Assembly: GCF_000224335.1 (NCBI RefSeq)
Contig: NZ_AFXZ01000042.1
Coordinates: 1-33,123, forward strand
DNA: 33,123 nucleotides
Direction: 5' to 3'
From: Bizionia argentinensis JUB59
GTDB taxonomy: Bacteria; Bacteroidota; Bacteroidia; Flavobacteriales; Flavobacteriaceae
Part shown: one piece after another, positions 8,494-18,580 of the stretch
Position numbering within the stretch: position 1 is the stretch's first letter
Layout: each line of letters opens with the position of its first letter
Notes under the pieces: generated by a model
Told to the model about the DNA's origin: nothing
Database searches by the model: none
Seen by the model: only the letters and a program-made list of their open reading frames with translations
Translations under genes and position numbers: made by a program

Positions 8494-11325
8494 TTATTTT
8501 AACTCTTTTTTTAAGAATTGAGCCGTGTAGCTCTTTTTGTTTTTAATTATTTCTTCAGGAGTCCCTTTGGCTATAATTTGGCCGCCACCTTTACCGCCTT
8601 CATAACCTACATCAATTATATAGTCTACTGTTTTGATAACATCTAAATTGTGTTCAATAATTAATACCGTATTCCCTTTATTAACTAATTCGTTTAAAAC
8701 CTCCATCAGAACTCGAATGTCTTCAAAATGTAAACCTGTGGTAGGTTCATCCAGAATATAAAACGTATTTCCAGTATCACGTTTGCTTAATTCTGTAGCT
8801 AGTTTAATTCGTTGGGCTTCACCACCAGATAGCGTCGTACTTTGCTGACCAAGCGTTATATAACCTAAACCAACATCCTGAATTGTTTTTACTTTTCTAT
8901 AAATTTTAGGAATGTGTTCAAAAAAGTTAACCGCTTCATTAATGGTCATATTCAGCACATCACTAATAGATTTTCCTTTATAACGAATTTCTAAAGTTTC
9001 ACGGTTAAAGCGTTTTCCTTGACAGGTTTCACACTCCACATAAACGTCTGGAAGGAAATTCATTTCTATAACGCGTAAACCTCCACCTTGGCAAGTTTCG
9101 CATCGACCACCTTTTACGTTAAAACTAAAACGTCCTGGCTTATATCCGCGAATCATAGCTTCTGGAATTTTAGCAAAAAGACTTCTAACTTCACTAAAAA
9201 GGCCGGTATAAGTTGCAGGATTACTTCGCGGCGTTCTGCCAATTGGCGATTGGTTAACATCAATTACTTTATCAAGATGCTCCAAACCTTTAATGCTCTT
9301 ATAAGGCATAGGTTTTTTTACGCCATTAAAATAATAAGCATTCATAATCGGGTAGAGCGTTTCGTTAATTAACGTCGATTTTCCACTACCAGAAACACCG
9401 GTTACGCCAATCATTTTCCCTAATGGAATATCTATAGATACATTTTTTAAATTATTACCTGTACACCCTTTAAGAGATAAGATTTTACCATTGCCTTCAC
9501 GTCGTTTTTCAGGAACTTCAATTTCCTTTTTACCGTTTAAATAATCGGCAGTAAGTGTGTTGTGCGTTTTAAGTTCGGCAGGTGTACCAATGCTGATGAT
9601 TTCTCCACCGTATTTTCCTGCTTTTGGACCTATATCAATAACATAATCGGCGCTTTCTATCATATCCTTATCGTGTTCTACCACAATAATAGAGTTCCCA
9701 ATATCACGTAAAGCCACCAATGATTTAATTAGTTTTTCGTTATCCCGTTGGTGCAGACCAATGCTCGGTTCATCTAAAATATATAAAACACCTACTAATT
9801 GTGAACCAATTTGGGTTGCCAAACGTATCCGCTGTGCTTCACCACCAGAAAGAGATTTTGATCCTCTATTTAAGGATAAATAATTCAATCCAACATCTAA
9901 TAAAAACTGCGTTCGTGTTGAAATTTCTTTAACGATTTCTTCAGAAATTTTAAGTTGCTTTTTCGAAAGGTGGTTGGGTAAATCTTTAAACCAAACTGAT
10001 AAATCGACAATATCCTTATTGGCTAATTCGGCTATATTTAAATTGTTGACCTTAAAATAAAGGGACTCTTTACGCAAGCGAGCACCGTTACAAGTGCTAC
10101 ACATTACTTTATCCATATAATCTTTAGCCCAACGTTTTAAAGAGGCAGTTTCGGCTGTATTATACTGGTTTTCTATAAAATTAGCGACACCTTCAAAATC
10201 AATTTTATAGTTTCTTGTAACGCCTAATGTTTTATTTTCGATTTCAAACTTTTCATTACCGCCGTATAAAATCATTTGCTTAGCAGCATCCGGTATACTC
10301 TTGTAAGCATCATTTAATGAGAAATTATAGCGCTGGGCTATTGTTTCAAATTGTTTAAAAATCCAGGAGTTTTTCTGCGGACCATGCGGTGCTAATGCAC
10401 CCGCTTTTATGGATATAGAGTCGTCTGGGATTATTTTCTTCTCATTCACTTTATATAAGGTGCCAATGCCGTTACAAGTGGGACAGGCGCCTTTTGGTGA
10501 GTTGAATGAAAAATTATTAGGTTCTGGATTGGGGTAGGAGATGCCCGAACTAGGACACATTAAATTTCGACTAAAATAACGTGCTTCCTGTGTGTCTTGA
10601 TCGATAACCATCAGCACATCTTCACCATGATACATGGCCGTATTGATGGTTTCACTTAAACGTTTATCATTATCTGCGCTTGAATCAATTTTAAGACGAT
10701 CAATAACAATTTCAATATCGTGATTTTTATAACGATCCAGTTTCATCCCTTTTACAATATCGCGGATTTCGCCATCGGTACGGACTTTTACAAAACCTTG
10801 TTTGCCTATTTGTTCAAATAATTCACGATAATGTCCTTTTCTGGAACGAACAACAGGCGCCAAAATATTAATACGTTTGCCATTAAAAGTTTCGGTAATG
10901 AGGTCTTTAATTTGCTCGTCATTATAACTAACCATTTGTTCACCCGTATTATAACTGTAAGCATCACTGGCACGTGCGAATAATAAACGTAAAAAATCAT
11001 AAATTTCGGTGATGGTTCCAACAGTAGATCTTGGCGATTTACTTGTTGTTTTTTGCTCGATTGCAATAACTGGCGAAAGTCCATCAATTTTATCAACATC
11101 TGGACGTTCTAATCCGCCTAAAAACTGACGTGCATAAGCCGAAAATGTTTCAATATAGCGACGTTGTCCTTCAGCATAAATGGTATCAAAAGCCAATGAA
11201 GATTTACCGCTACCAGACAATCCTGTAATAACGACCAGTTTATCTCGAGGAATGGAAACGTCTATGTTTTTTAGATTGTGAACGCGGGCGCCTTGAACCT
11301 CAATTGTATTTTCAAATTTACTCAT
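8494..11325 (-). CDS. uvrA: UvrA, excinuclease ABC subunit A
   Basis: 943 residues, full length for the family. UvrA is the damage-recognition ATPase of nucleotide excision repair; it dimerises, scans DNA with UvrB and loads it at lesions. Seen here: a first Walker [11 protein letters not shown] (35-44), an insertion domain with a zinc motif (ACPTCNG), a first signature [12 protein letters not shown] with LDEPSIGL, a second Walker [11 protein letters not shown] near residue 640, the second zinc finger (CETCQGGG ... CETCQGKRF), the second [12 protein letters not shown] and LDEPTTGL. All catalytic pieces are present. Single gene by spacing; a TAnnTTTG element lies 37 bp upstream of its start. 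Confidence 0.98.
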   Translation of the reverse strand: MSKFENTIEVQGARVHNLKNIDVSIPRDKLVVITGLSGSGKSSLAFDTIYAEGQRRYIETFSAYARQFLGGLERPDVDKIDGLSPVIAIEQKTTSKSPRSTVGTITEIYDFLRLLFARASDAYSYNTGEQMVSYNDEQIKDLITETFNGKRINILAPVVRSRKGHYRELFEQIGKQGFVKVRTDGEIRDIVKGMKLDRYKNHDIEIVIDRLKIDSSADNDKRLSETINTAMYHGEDVLMVIDQDTQEARYFSRNLMCPSSGISYPNPEPNNFSFNSPKGACPTCNGIGTLYKVNEKKIIPDDSISIKAGALAPHGPQKNSWIFKQFETIAQRYNFSLNDAYKSIPDAAKQMILYGGNEKFEIENKTLGVTRNYKIDFEGVANFIENQYNTAETASLKRWAKDYMDKVMCSTCNGARLRKESLYFKVNNLNIAELANKDIVDLSVWFKDLPNHLSKKQLKISEEIVKEISTRTQFLLDVGLNYLSLNRGSKSLSGGEAQRIRLATQIGSQLVGVLYILDEPSIGLHQRDNEKLIKSLVALRDIGNSIIVVEHDKDMIESADYVIDIGPKAGKYGGEIISIGTPAELKTHNTLTADYLNGKKEIEVPEKRREGNGKILSLKGCTGNNLKNVSIDIPLGKMIGVTGVSGSGKSTLINETLYPIMNAYYFNGVKKPMPYKSIKGLEHLDKVIDVNQSPIGRTPRSNPATYTGLFSEVRSLFAKIPEAMIRGYKPGRFSFNVKGGRCETCQGGGLRVIEMNFLPDVYVECETCQGKRFNRETLEIRYKGKSISDVLNMTINEAVNFFEHIPKIYRKVKTIQDVGLGYITLGQQSTTLSGGEAQRIKLATELSKRDTGNTFYILDEPTTGLHFEDIRVLMEVLNELVNKGNTVLIIEHNLDVIKTVDYIIDVGYEGGKGGGQIIAKGTPEEIIKNKKSYTAQFLKKELK

Positions 11326-11361
11326 AGCATAGCAATTTGGTCCGATTTACAGACCAATTTG

Positions 11362-11369
11362 CAAAGGTA
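11362..11369 (-). promoter_or_regulatory. Bacteroidota -7 element for uvrA
   Basis: On the minus strand TACCTTTG fits TAnnTTTG, the -7 consensus of the Bacteroidota primary sigma factor, 37 bp before the uvrA start. No clear TTG at -33. Confidence 0.5.
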
Positions 11370-11444
11370 CAGATTATGCCATTAAAAATAAAGTAGTTGA
11401 TATTTAGAGTTTTGTTAAATAAAAGAAGAAGACTTCGTGTTTAA

Positions 11445-12080
11445 TTACTCTTTATATTCCTTAGCCCATAAAATTAAACTGTCTGGCGTAGGATCTAATC
11501 GTAGTTTTTCTATGATATTAGTTCTGTGTTTTTGTATAGTTCTTGGGGAAACACATAACATGTCGCTAATTTCGTTAGAGGTTTTACCAGTAGCAATTAA
11601 CTCTACAATTTTACGTTCAGAAGGTGTCAATAAAGCGAATTTTTTTAGTTCGTTTTCAACGTTTGTTTCAAAATTATCGGAAAAAGAACGACTGAAATGT
11701 ATACCATTTGCCATAACGGTAGCTATACATTTTTTTATTTCCTCCATACTATCTTCTTTCAATAGGTAACCATGAACTCCTAGTTTTTTTGCTTGCGCTA
11801 CAAAGTTTTTTTGCTTGTGATAGGTCATTACAACAAATCGTGTCTGTAAATCTTTGTTTTCTTTACATGCCGTCATCACTTCAAATCCCGTTAAAAAGGG
11901 CATTTCAATGTCTAAAAGTGCAATTTGAGGTTTTAAATTTTTAATCGTTTCAACAGCTTCTTTGCCGTTTACTGCTGTGCCGATAATAGAGTAACCTGCT
12001 TGTTCTAGTTCTTGCTTTAAACCTTTAAGCATAATAGGATGATCTTCGGCAATAACTATAGTAATGTTGGTTTTAGCCAT
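11445..12080 (-). CDS. LuxR/NarL-type response regulator
   Basis: 211 residues. The receiver domain (1-125) has the acidic pair E12/D13, the phospho-acceptor Asp57 in ALLDIEMP, a Thr/Ser switch in VVMTYHK and the conserved Lys in LLKED. The C-terminal LuxR DNA-binding domain (about 147-211) reads LTPSERKIVELIATGKTSNE and then SPRTIQKHRTNIIEKL. It lies 89 bp downstream of the sensor kinase on the same strand, its obvious partner. Target genes cannot be deduced. Confidence 0.93.
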   Translation of the reverse strand: MAKTNITIVIAEDHPIMLKGLKQELEQAGYSIIGTAVNGKEAVETIKNLKPQIALLDIEMPFLTGFEVMTACKENKDLQTRFVVMTYHKQKNFVAQAKKLGVHGYLLKEDSMEEIKKCIATVMANGIHFSRSFSDNFETNVENELKKFALLTPSERKIVELIATGKTSNEISDMLCVSPRTIQKHRTNIIEKLRLDPTPDSLILWAKEYKE

Positions 12081-12169
12081 GATGATTTTAATAAAAGATG
12101 TTGATTTCGTAGTGAAAATACGACTTTATTGCACAGATTTATAAATTTCAATAATTAAATATAAAACGT

Positions 12170-14191
12170 TTAGCTGGCTTCAATTGGTAGTTTTATAATA
12201 ATTTGTGTGCCTTTGCCTATGCTAGATTCTACTTCTAATTGAGCTTTAATTATTTTGCAGCGCTCCATAAGAGATTTCATACCTAAACTTTTGGAAGTCG
12301 TCAAGGCCTTGGAGTAGTCAAAGCCTTTCCCATTATCTTTGATGGTCATAACAATGTTATTTGAAACCTTTTCAATGCTTATAAAAATGGCTTTCGCTTC
12401 GGCGTGTTTTAAGGTGTTACTTAATGCTTCTTGGGCAACTCTATAAAGGTGTAAAGCCTTATCTTTATTTATATGATTGTCCGTATTTTCAATTTCTGCA
12501 GAGAAGAATACATCGGTACTTTCATCTAATTCATTTACTAAATCTTCTATGGCGGCTGTAAAGCCTAAACGTTCCAAAGCGGCAGGGTATAAGCCTTGAG
12601 AAATAGAACGTAAATTAGCTAGAGTGTCATTAGCCAAATTACCGTAATCTTCATTGTCAATCGTTTTTAACTTCCGCGTTAGTAGCATGAGTTGTTGCCC
12701 AACAGAGTCATGTAATTCAAAAGCTAAACGGGTGCGTTCTTGTTCTTGGGCGTTAATAATATTTTGTGTAAACTCCTCCTGTAGTACTTGTTTCTTTTTT
12801 GCATAATTACGCGAGCGAACAACGGTTACAAATCCGAAGACAGAAAATAATCCTAAACCGCCAAACAATAACCATTGATTTTTGACTTTATTTTTAGTGG
12901 CTAATAAAGCAATATTACTATTTTGATTTTGAATGGTTAAATCCCGTTTTTCAGTTTCATATAGTGTTTGATAGTAAGCTAAAACCCGTGTATTTATGCT
13001 GCTTCCAATCGAGTCTTTGATTTTTGTGTAATTCTTATAATGTAAAAAAGCTTTGTCGTTATCACCAATTTGCTCGTATACTTCCGATAAAAAAAGCGCT
13101 GCTTCTTGAATTTCTTCATATTGATCACCTTTAGTTTTTAACGTATGATTTTCCATTCCATATCGAAGCGCGTTTGGATAATCCTTTACAGAAAATGCAA
13201 ATCTCATTTTAGCATTTAAATAAAAAGGTTTATTAAAACCTGTGATATTTTTTTCGGTTAGTTCAAGTTCTTTAATTAAATCTTCGGCTTGTTTTAAGCT
13301 GTCGTTTTCAGCTAAAGCAGCCGCTAAACCTGATTTAAGAAGTGACTCATAATCGGTTTTATTTTCTGCTTTATCATTTAGAGCTACGGCATATTTTAAA
13401 TTTTTAATACGATTTTTTTGATTGTTAACTTTATTGTCATCCGCAGCATTATTATAATAAATTAGGTGTAAGTTTGGATATGATGGTATGTGTTTGGCGA
13501 TTTCTATTAGCTCATCTCTTTCTTTTTTAGCTTCTTCAAAAAAACCATTTTTACTATATAGTATGGAAATAGAGCTTTTGGTATATAACCAGTATAACGT
13601 GTCATTTTTAGCTTGAAACATTTTTGATGCTTCTTGAAGCGTCATAGATGCGTCTCCAAAATTGCCGGTATTTACATATGCTATGCCTTTTGCAAATTTC
13701 GATATCTCCATGTATTTAGATTGATATTTTTCGGCATAAACATAAGCACTATCGAAAAGTCTAATCGCTTCATCAAAATTCCGTGAATCGGAGTAAACAT
13801 AAGCAGCTTCAATATAAAAATCATCTATAATATTCGGCTTTGTTATCTCTGACAAGATCGGATAGGTACCTTTAATTATCTTTTTAGCTTCCTTGTAATC
13901 ATTAGTACCGTAGTTGAGGTAATTTATAAAATTGACAGTATGTTTTACAGCCATATCAATGGAGTCTAATGCTTGAGCATAGCTTATGGTTTCACGAAAA
14001 ATAGAATCTGCATTGAAAGTTGAATCGTAGCGAATTTCTTTAGCCAAGCTATCTAAAAACTGTAAACGATCAATACCGGAGGCGTGTTTGTTATTAAGTT
14101 CTTTAAGGGTCTTATTTTGTTCTAAATCTTTGTCTTGAGCAATTGAGATAATCGGGACAAATAGTAAAAGGATTAATAAATATAATCTCAT
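12170..14191 (-). CDS. Sensor histidine kinase with TPR-type periplasmic domain
   Basis: Starting at the ATG at 14191 gives 673 residues with a signal sequence (MRLYLLILLLFVPIISIAQ); an upstream ATG would add 30 residues that hide it, so 14191 is preferred. Residues about 40-420 are helical TPR-like repeats (NFDEAIRLFDSAYVYAEK, ALRYGMENH, NDKAFLHYKNY). A membrane helix follows near 439-459 (WLLFGGLGLFSVFGFVTVV), then a HisKA_3 domain with the phospho-acceptor His494 in FELHDSVGQQL, and an HATPase with N-box VAQEALSNTLKHA and G-box DNGKGFDYS / SLGMKSL. It phosphorylates a LuxR-type regulator, surely the adjacent one. The stimulus is unknown. Confidence 0.92.
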   Translation of the reverse strand: MRLYLLILLLFVPIISIAQDKDLEQNKTLKELNNKHASGIDRLQFLDSLAKEIRYDSTFNADSIFRETISYAQALDSIDMAVKHTVNFINYLNYGTNDYKEAKKIIKGTYPILSEITKPNIIDDFYIEAAYVYSDSRNFDEAIRLFDSAYVYAEKYQSKYMEISKFAKGIAYVNTGNFGDASMTLQEASKMFQAKNDTLYWLYTKSSISILYSKNGFFEEAKKERDELIEIAKHIPSYPNLHLIYYNNAADDNKVNNQKNRIKNLKYAVALNDKAENKTDYESLLKSGLAAALAENDSLKQAEDLIKELELTEKNITGFNKPFYLNAKMRFAFSVKDYPNALRYGMENHTLKTKGDQYEEIQEAALFLSEVYEQIGDNDKAFLHYKNYTKIKDSIGSSINTRVLAYYQTLYETEKRDLTIQNQNSNIALLATKNKVKNQWLLFGGLGLFSVFGFVTVVRSRNYAKKKQVLQEEFTQNIINAQEQERTRLAFELHDSVGQQLMLLTRKLKTIDNEDYGNLANDTLANLRSISQGLYPAALERLGFTAAIEDLVNELDESTDVFFSAEIENTDNHINKDKALHLYRVAQEALSNTLKHAEAKAIFISIEKVSNNIVMTIKDNGKGFDYSKALTTSKSLGMKSLMERCKIIKAQLEVESSIGKGTQIIIKLPIEAS

Positions 14192-14567
14192 GGTGGTTTT
14201 GGTTTGGGTAAAACTATATCTTTTAAAGTATAAATGAAGCACTTGGAAGTTATATAAATAAATTATTTTTACGATCTCCAATCTGGCCCTGTGATAATTG
14301 TAATGTTTTTAACACGTTTCTTCTAATGAATTGAAGTGGATTTGAACGAAAAATATAAATTAAAAAAAACCTAAAATATTATGCACTTTAAGTTAGTTAG
14401 CAGTTTAACCGTATTTAATGTGATGTTAAAAAAGGAAGAACAGTAAACTGTTGATCAATATTCAGCTCGAAATGATATAATTTAACGTCAGTGAGCGTGA
14501 TTTTGAGACACGAGAAGTAGTATTGAGAATAGCTTTAAGTTACCGCTGTAAATTCATGCAGCAAAAC
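14192..14567. other. Intergenic stretch with a possible dispersed repeat
   Basis: 376 bp between the kinase start and the end of the four-gene operon, no gene seen. Around 14461-14545 the sequence ttcagctcgaaatga, then cgtcagtgagcgtg, ttttgagacacgagaag, and tattgagaatagc resembles the partly palindromic intergenic repeat of flavobacterial genomes built on GTCAGTTCGAGTG ... TTTTGAGACACGAGAA. Only one copy is visible here, so the repeat nature is recollection, not shown. Confidence 0.35.
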
Positions 14568-15284
14568 TTACTTCGTTCCAATAATGCCATCCATTTTAAT
14601 GCCTAAAAATAGCATTTCATGAAATATTGGAAGCATGGCACCACTGTCAGTAGTCGTCCAGTCATTCCAAGATGCTTCCAGTCCGCCAATAGGCAGAATA
14701 TCGACCCACATTCTAAATTTTACGGGCTTATTATCGGTATCTACTATCCATAAATACGAATCGCCAGGTGTGCTGCCGCCGCTTTTGTAGGTAACTAATA
14801 AAGCGTCTTCATTGTTTTCTAAAGTAACCAAACGTCTTTCCGTTCCAGGATCAAATATTTTATATGGTGCTACTAACCAAAAGGAATCATTATTAAAATA
14901 ATCTTGAGCGGTTTTAATAAGTTCGTCTGCTTTGCTGCCTGTAACAAGAACTTTATTGGCGTAAGCCGAGCTTAACTGCGGATTATCTAAATTCAAATCT
15001 ACTTTAAATTTCTTCCAATGAACGGCACAGGTGTTTTTAGCTTTTTCCCATTTGTAATGGTGCCTGTTTTTAAAAGTCCACTCGATATAATTTGTTTCTA
15101 AATACGCTTCATAATCTATAGCTTCCAGCATGTTTTGTGCGAGAAGATCGGCTTGAGGGCCTTCGATTCCAGTAGGTAGATCTTCGTTGTATTTGAAATA
15201 TATAAATCCGAAAAAAATGAGACTCGGCAACGTAAAAAAGATAATAACGCCAGCAATTATTTTCAGTATTTTTTTAGCTTTCAT
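14568..15284 (-). CDS. Membrane-anchored protein of unknown function
   Basis: 238 residues with one membrane helix near residues 8-30 (IAGVIIFFTLPSLIFFGFIYF) and a large extracytoplasmic part. It contains the unusual segments NRHHYKWEKAKNTCAVHWKK, DYFNNDSFWLVAPYKIFDPG and LVTYKSGGSTPGDSYLWIVD; it recalls the LolA/outer-membrane-lipoprotein-sorting-like beta half-barrels seen in many Bacteroidota unknowns, a guess only. Last of four tightly spaced genes, 6 bp after the ATP-grasp gene, so co-transcribed with gamma-glutamyltransferase. Not recognised further. Confidence 0.7.
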   Translation of the reverse strand: MKAKKILKIIAGVIIFFTLPSLIFFGFIYFKYNEDLPTGIEGPQADLLAQNMLEAIDYEAYLETNYIEWTFKNRHHYKWEKAKNTCAVHWKKFKVDLNLDNPQLSSAYANKVLVTGSKADELIKTAQDYFNNDSFWLVAPYKIFDPGTERRLVTLENNEDALLVTYKSGGSTPGDSYLWIVDTDNKPVKFRMWVDILPIGGLEASWNDWTTTDSGAMLPIFHEMLFLGIKMDGIIGTK

Positions 15285-15290
15285 AAGGTA

Positions 15291-16190
15291 TTAGTTTAAA
15301 CGCAATGTAATATGTTTGGCAAAAACGGTAGCCGCTTTCAGTTCATTTCTAAACCATAATTCAGGCTCAATAAGTTCTAATTCGGCAAGTGCTATTAGAC
15401 CCTCATTATCCGTAAAGATATCAACTCTGGCGTAAATAGGTAATTCGGTGCAAGCTTTTACGGCTTTAATAGCAAAGTCTATTTCAGCTTCTGTGGGTGT
15501 GTAAATATGAACGCTTCCACCAAAATCATCTTGAACTCGGAAATCACCCGACTTGGCTTTTTTCAAAACAGCGTGGCTATATTCTCCATTAAAAACCATC
15601 AAAGATAATTCTCCTTCACTTACAATGTTGTGTTGAAAAGGTTGCAGCATCAATGCTTCTTCCTTTATCAATTCTGAAAAAATTGCTTCGTGCGCGGTTA
15701 AATTATCAGCGTTTAATTTGTAAGTATGTCGCCCACCACCCGAAACACAAGGTTTTAAAACGGTTTCCTGCCAGTTTAATTGTTTATGCAATTCGGACAA
15801 ATTGGTTTCTGTACCGGGTTCTATAAAATGGGATTCAGTAATATGAATACCTTTTTTCTTTAAATCCAGAAGATAATGCTTGTCAATATTCCAGCGGATT
15901 ATATATTCAGAATTTAGCAATAACGTTTCTTTTGAAACAGCTTTCAGCCATTTTGAAAATTCATGAAATCGATTAAAATAGTCCCAAGTAGTTCTAAATA
16001 AAACGGCTTTTGTACTGTTCCAATTAAATTCTGAATCATCCCAAGCTAAACGTATGACGTTTAAGCCTTCTGCTTTAAGCGCATTTTGGACGAGCAAATC
16101 TTCATAAAAAACGTTATGTTTATAAGCGTTGGTGTCAGAATCTTCCAAATAACGTGCATCCGTGAGTATAACAACGTCGTAAATTTTCAT
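15291..16190 (-). CDS. ATP-grasp carboxylate-amine ligase, glutathione-synthetase-like
   Basis: 299 residues with an N-terminal Rossmann-like part (YDVVILTDARYLEDS, LFRTTWDYF) and an ATP-grasp core: VLKPCVSGGGRHTY (144-157) for the phosphates, EGELSLMVFNGEYSHAVLKK (192-211), RVDIF and the metal-binding ELELIEPELWF (270-280). It resembles the RimK/GshB-like family that includes the D-cycloserine enzyme DcsG; these join an acyl phosphate to an amine. The substrate is not evident. It sits 11 bp after a gamma-glutamyltransferase, so handling of a gamma-glutamyl or other peptide thiol is a reasonable guess. Confidence 0.82.
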   Translation of the reverse strand: MKIYDVVILTDARYLEDSDTNAYKHNVFYEDLLVQNALKAEGLNVIRLAWDDSEFNWNSTKAVLFRTTWDYFNRFHEFSKWLKAVSKETLLLNSEYIIRWNIDKHYLLDLKKKGIHITESHFIEPGTETNLSELHKQLNWQETVLKPCVSGGGRHTYKLNADNLTAHEAIFSELIKEEALMLQPFQHNIVSEGELSLMVFNGEYSHAVLKKAKSGDFRVQDDFGGSVHIYTPTEAEIDFAIKAVKACTELPIYARVDIFTDNEGLIALAELELIEPELWFRNELKAATVFAKHITLRLN

Positions 16191-16201
16191 ATTGAGAAAT
16201 T

Positions 16202-17902
16202 TTAAAATCCAACAGCGGTATCATCGCCACGTTTGTCAGCGCCACCTTCCAAACTTCCATCTTCTAAAACTAAAATAGCATCTACTTTACCAATAACGGG
16301 AGCGTTTTCTTCATTTAAATGATATCCTTTGGCTTGTAAATCAGATTTCAAAGTGCCTGTAAAAACTTGTGGTTCTATACGAATTTCATCTGGTAACCAT
16401 TGGTGATGGAATCGTGGAGCGTCAACAGCGTCCTGCATGGACATACCAAATTCATGTACATTTAATATGGTTTGTAAAACAGACGTAATAATGGTGGATC
16501 CTCCTGGTGTTCCCAGACTCATTAATAGCTTTCCATTTTTCTCCACAATAGTTGGTGTCATAGAACTTAACATACGTTTTTCGGGAAGAATGCTATTCGC
16601 TTCAGCACCAACTAAACCGTAAACATTTGGTACGCCTGGTTTACTGCTAAAATCGTCCATTTCGTTATTTAAGAAAAACCCTAATTCATTAGAATATAAT
16701 TTCGAGCCAAAACCGCTATTTAAAGTCGTTGTTGCAGCAATAGCATTTCCATATTGATCGACGATAGAGTAGTGCGTCGTTTCATCACTTTCTATTATTT
16801 GAACTTTTCCGTGTGATACATCTGCTGATTTCGTGGCGTTTTCAAAGCTAAAACTTTCCATTCTTTTCGATAAATAGTCGGTATTTATTAGTTTTTCGTT
16901 CGGAACTGTTACAAAATCAGGATCGCCTAAATAGAAACTTCTATCGGCATAAGCACGACGCTCTGCTTCCGTAATTACTTGAATAGCTTTTAGACTATTA
17001 TGTCCGTATTCCGAAAGATTGTATGGCTCAATCATTTTCATCATTTGTGCTAAAGCAATACCACCACTTGAGGGTGGAGACATGGAAATTATTTTTAAAT
17101 CATCATAGGTAAACGTAACTGGTTCGCGCCATTTTGCTTCATAGCGTGCTAAATCTTCCACCGTAATAACACCGCCTTGCGATTGAATAAAAGTCGCTAA
17201 TATTTTAGCTGTTTTGCCTTTATAAAACTCATCACGACCATTTTTCATAATCGCTTTTAAGGTGTTAGCTAATGCTGGGTATTTAATAGTATCGTTTTCT
17301 TTCCATTCGCCATCTAAAACAGTACCGTTAGCATTTACAGCTTCAATTTGTGGTTTAAAATAAGCAATACTTGCTGCCTGTTTTTTAGTGACAATTACGC
17401 CGCGTTCTGCTAACTCAATAACAGGTTGGATAATAGCTTCAATTGGTAGAATACCAAACTTTTTATGCGCTTCAAAAACACCAGCAATAGTTCCTGGAAC
17501 CCCAACAGCCATAGCGCCAGTGGTGCTTTTACCAGGAATAACCTGACCTAAACTATCTAGATACATATCTTTAGTGGCTGCCATAGGTGCTTTTTCACGA
17601 TAATCTAACGCGCCAATTTCACCGTCGTGCATACGATATACCATAAAACCACCACCGCCAATATTTCCGGCATATGGGAATGCAACAGCCAAAGCTAATT
17701 CTGTAGCAGCCATAGCATCAAAGGCATTTCCACCTTTAGCTAAAATATCGCTACCAATTTTAGAGGCCTCCTCACGTGCCGAAACCACCATGGCTTTTTG
17801 GGTAATTAAACCTTGTTTTTTAGTTATTTGAGATATTTCAGGACTTTTTTTACAAGAATAAAAAACAGCAATTAATAAGAGTGGTAAAAAACGATTCATC
17901 AT
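16202..17902 (-). CDS. ggt: Gamma-glutamyltransferase, lipoprotein form
   Basis: 566 residues, close to the normal length. It begins with a lipoprotein signal (LIAVFYSC, Cys17 when the first of two Met is used), so it is likely anchored in the outer or inner membrane facing the periplasm. The N-terminal nucleophile site is intact: the autocleavage point is before Thr375 in ESDETTHYSIVD, as in E. coli (TTHYS). SPPSSGG, the AEAxxAYADR-like TEAERRAYADRSFYLGDP, and the glycine loop SLGTPGGSTI that binds the glutamyl carboxylate are present. It cleaves or transfers gamma-glutamyl groups, mainly from glutathione-type compounds. It starts 5 bp before the acpH-like stop codon boundary and is followed by the ATP-grasp gene. 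Confidence 0.95.
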   Translation of the reverse strand: MMNRFLPLLLIAVFYSCKKSPEISQITKKQGLITQKAMVVSAREEASKIGSDILAKGGNAFDAMAATELALAVAFPYAGNIGGGGFMVYRMHDGEIGALDYREKAPMAATKDMYLDSLGQVIPGKSTTGAMAVGVPGTIAGVFEAHKKFGILPIEAIIQPVIELAERGVIVTKKQAASIAYFKPQIEAVNANGTVLDGEWKENDTIKYPALANTLKAIMKNGRDEFYKGKTAKILATFIQSQGGVITVEDLARYEAKWREPVTFTYDDLKIISMSPPSSGGIALAQMMKMIEPYNLSEYGHNSLKAIQVITEAERRAYADRSFYLGDPDFVTVPNEKLINTDYLSKRMESFSFENATKSADVSHGKVQIIESDETTHYSIVDQYGNAIAATTTLNSGFGSKLYSNELGFFLNNEMDDFSSKPGVPNVYGLVGAEANSILPEKRMLSSMTPTIVEKNGKLLMSLGTPGGSTIITSVLQTILNVHEFGMSMQDAVDAPRFHHQWLPDEIRIEPQVFTGTLKSDLQAKGYHLNEENAPVIGKVDAILVLEDGSLEGGADKRGDDTAVGF

Positions 17903-17907
17903 TATAT

Positions 17908-18507
17908 TTAAGTAATTGTATTAGTAATAGTTTTTAGTTTTTCAGCAGCGAAAACGCGTAGATCTTCAAAGAAAAGCGTGAATTCAGCTTCAAATTCGTC
18001 ATAATACTCTACCAATTCTCGAGTGGCTTCGTTCATTTTCGATTTATTTTTTGTACGCTGATTCATACCGTCCAAAACACGTTGAATACCATCGATTTCT
18101 GCATAAATCACTAATAAATTATTAGCAATCATGTAGGGTAAAATTCTTCGGGTTCTTGGGGGCAATATCTCATAATTTACTTCTAACAAATCATAGAAAT
18201 TTTGTGCGTATTCTTCTAAAGGCACCTTGGAATATTTTGTCCAATTCTTCGCCAGGAAATGATCGTATAGAATATCGACAATCACACCACTATAATGGCT
18301 ATAATTTTCATGAAGCTTTTTAGTGCTTTTTCGTACCACAGGATGCGCATCTGTAAAGGTGTCAATTTCGCGATGTAATAAAATGCCTATTTGAATTTCT
18401 TTAGGGTACTCCTTGTATTGTTTGCCCCGTATGCCATCGGCTATAAAGTTCCCAATGGTGACATTTGGAAGGTTATTGGAAAGATAAATGTGGGCTAGGA
18501 AGTTCAT
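17908..18507 (-). CDS. AcpH-like acyl carrier protein phosphodiesterase (DUF479)
   Basis: 199 residues. MNFLAHIYLSNN, GNFIADGIRG, LLHREIDTFTDAHPVVR and DILYDHFLAKNW carry the conserved His and Asp residues of the DUF479/AcpH family, HD-type metal-dependent phosphodiesterases that remove 4'-phosphopantetheine from holo-ACP. The family is frequent in Bacteroidota. First gene of the operon with ggt, the ATP-grasp gene and the membrane protein (gaps 5, 11 and 6 bp). Its start is divergent from glmM with about 70 bp between. No reason for linkage with ggt is apparent. Confidence 0.85.
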   Translation of the reverse strand: MNFLAHIYLSNNLPNVTIGNFIADGIRGKQYKEYPKEIQIGILLHREIDTFTDAHPVVRKSTKKLHENYSHYSGVIVDILYDHFLAKNWTKYSKVPLEEYAQNFYDLLEVNYEILPPRTRRILPYMIANNLLVIYAEIDGIQRVLDGMNQRTKNKSKMNEATRELVEYYDEFEAEFTLFFEDLRVFAAEKLKTITNTIT

Positions 18508-18552
18508 AATTCGAAATTACAAATTCATACTTAAGAAAACACATATAAAACT

Positions 18553-18560
18553 TATATTTG
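18553..18560 (+). promoter_or_regulatory. -7 element for glmM
   Basis: TATATTTG fits TAnnTTTG and ends 20 bp before the glmM start. There is no good TTG at the -33 spacing, so the match is partial. Confidence 0.4.
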
Positions 18561-18580
18561 TTGAAATTAAAATACTTTTT

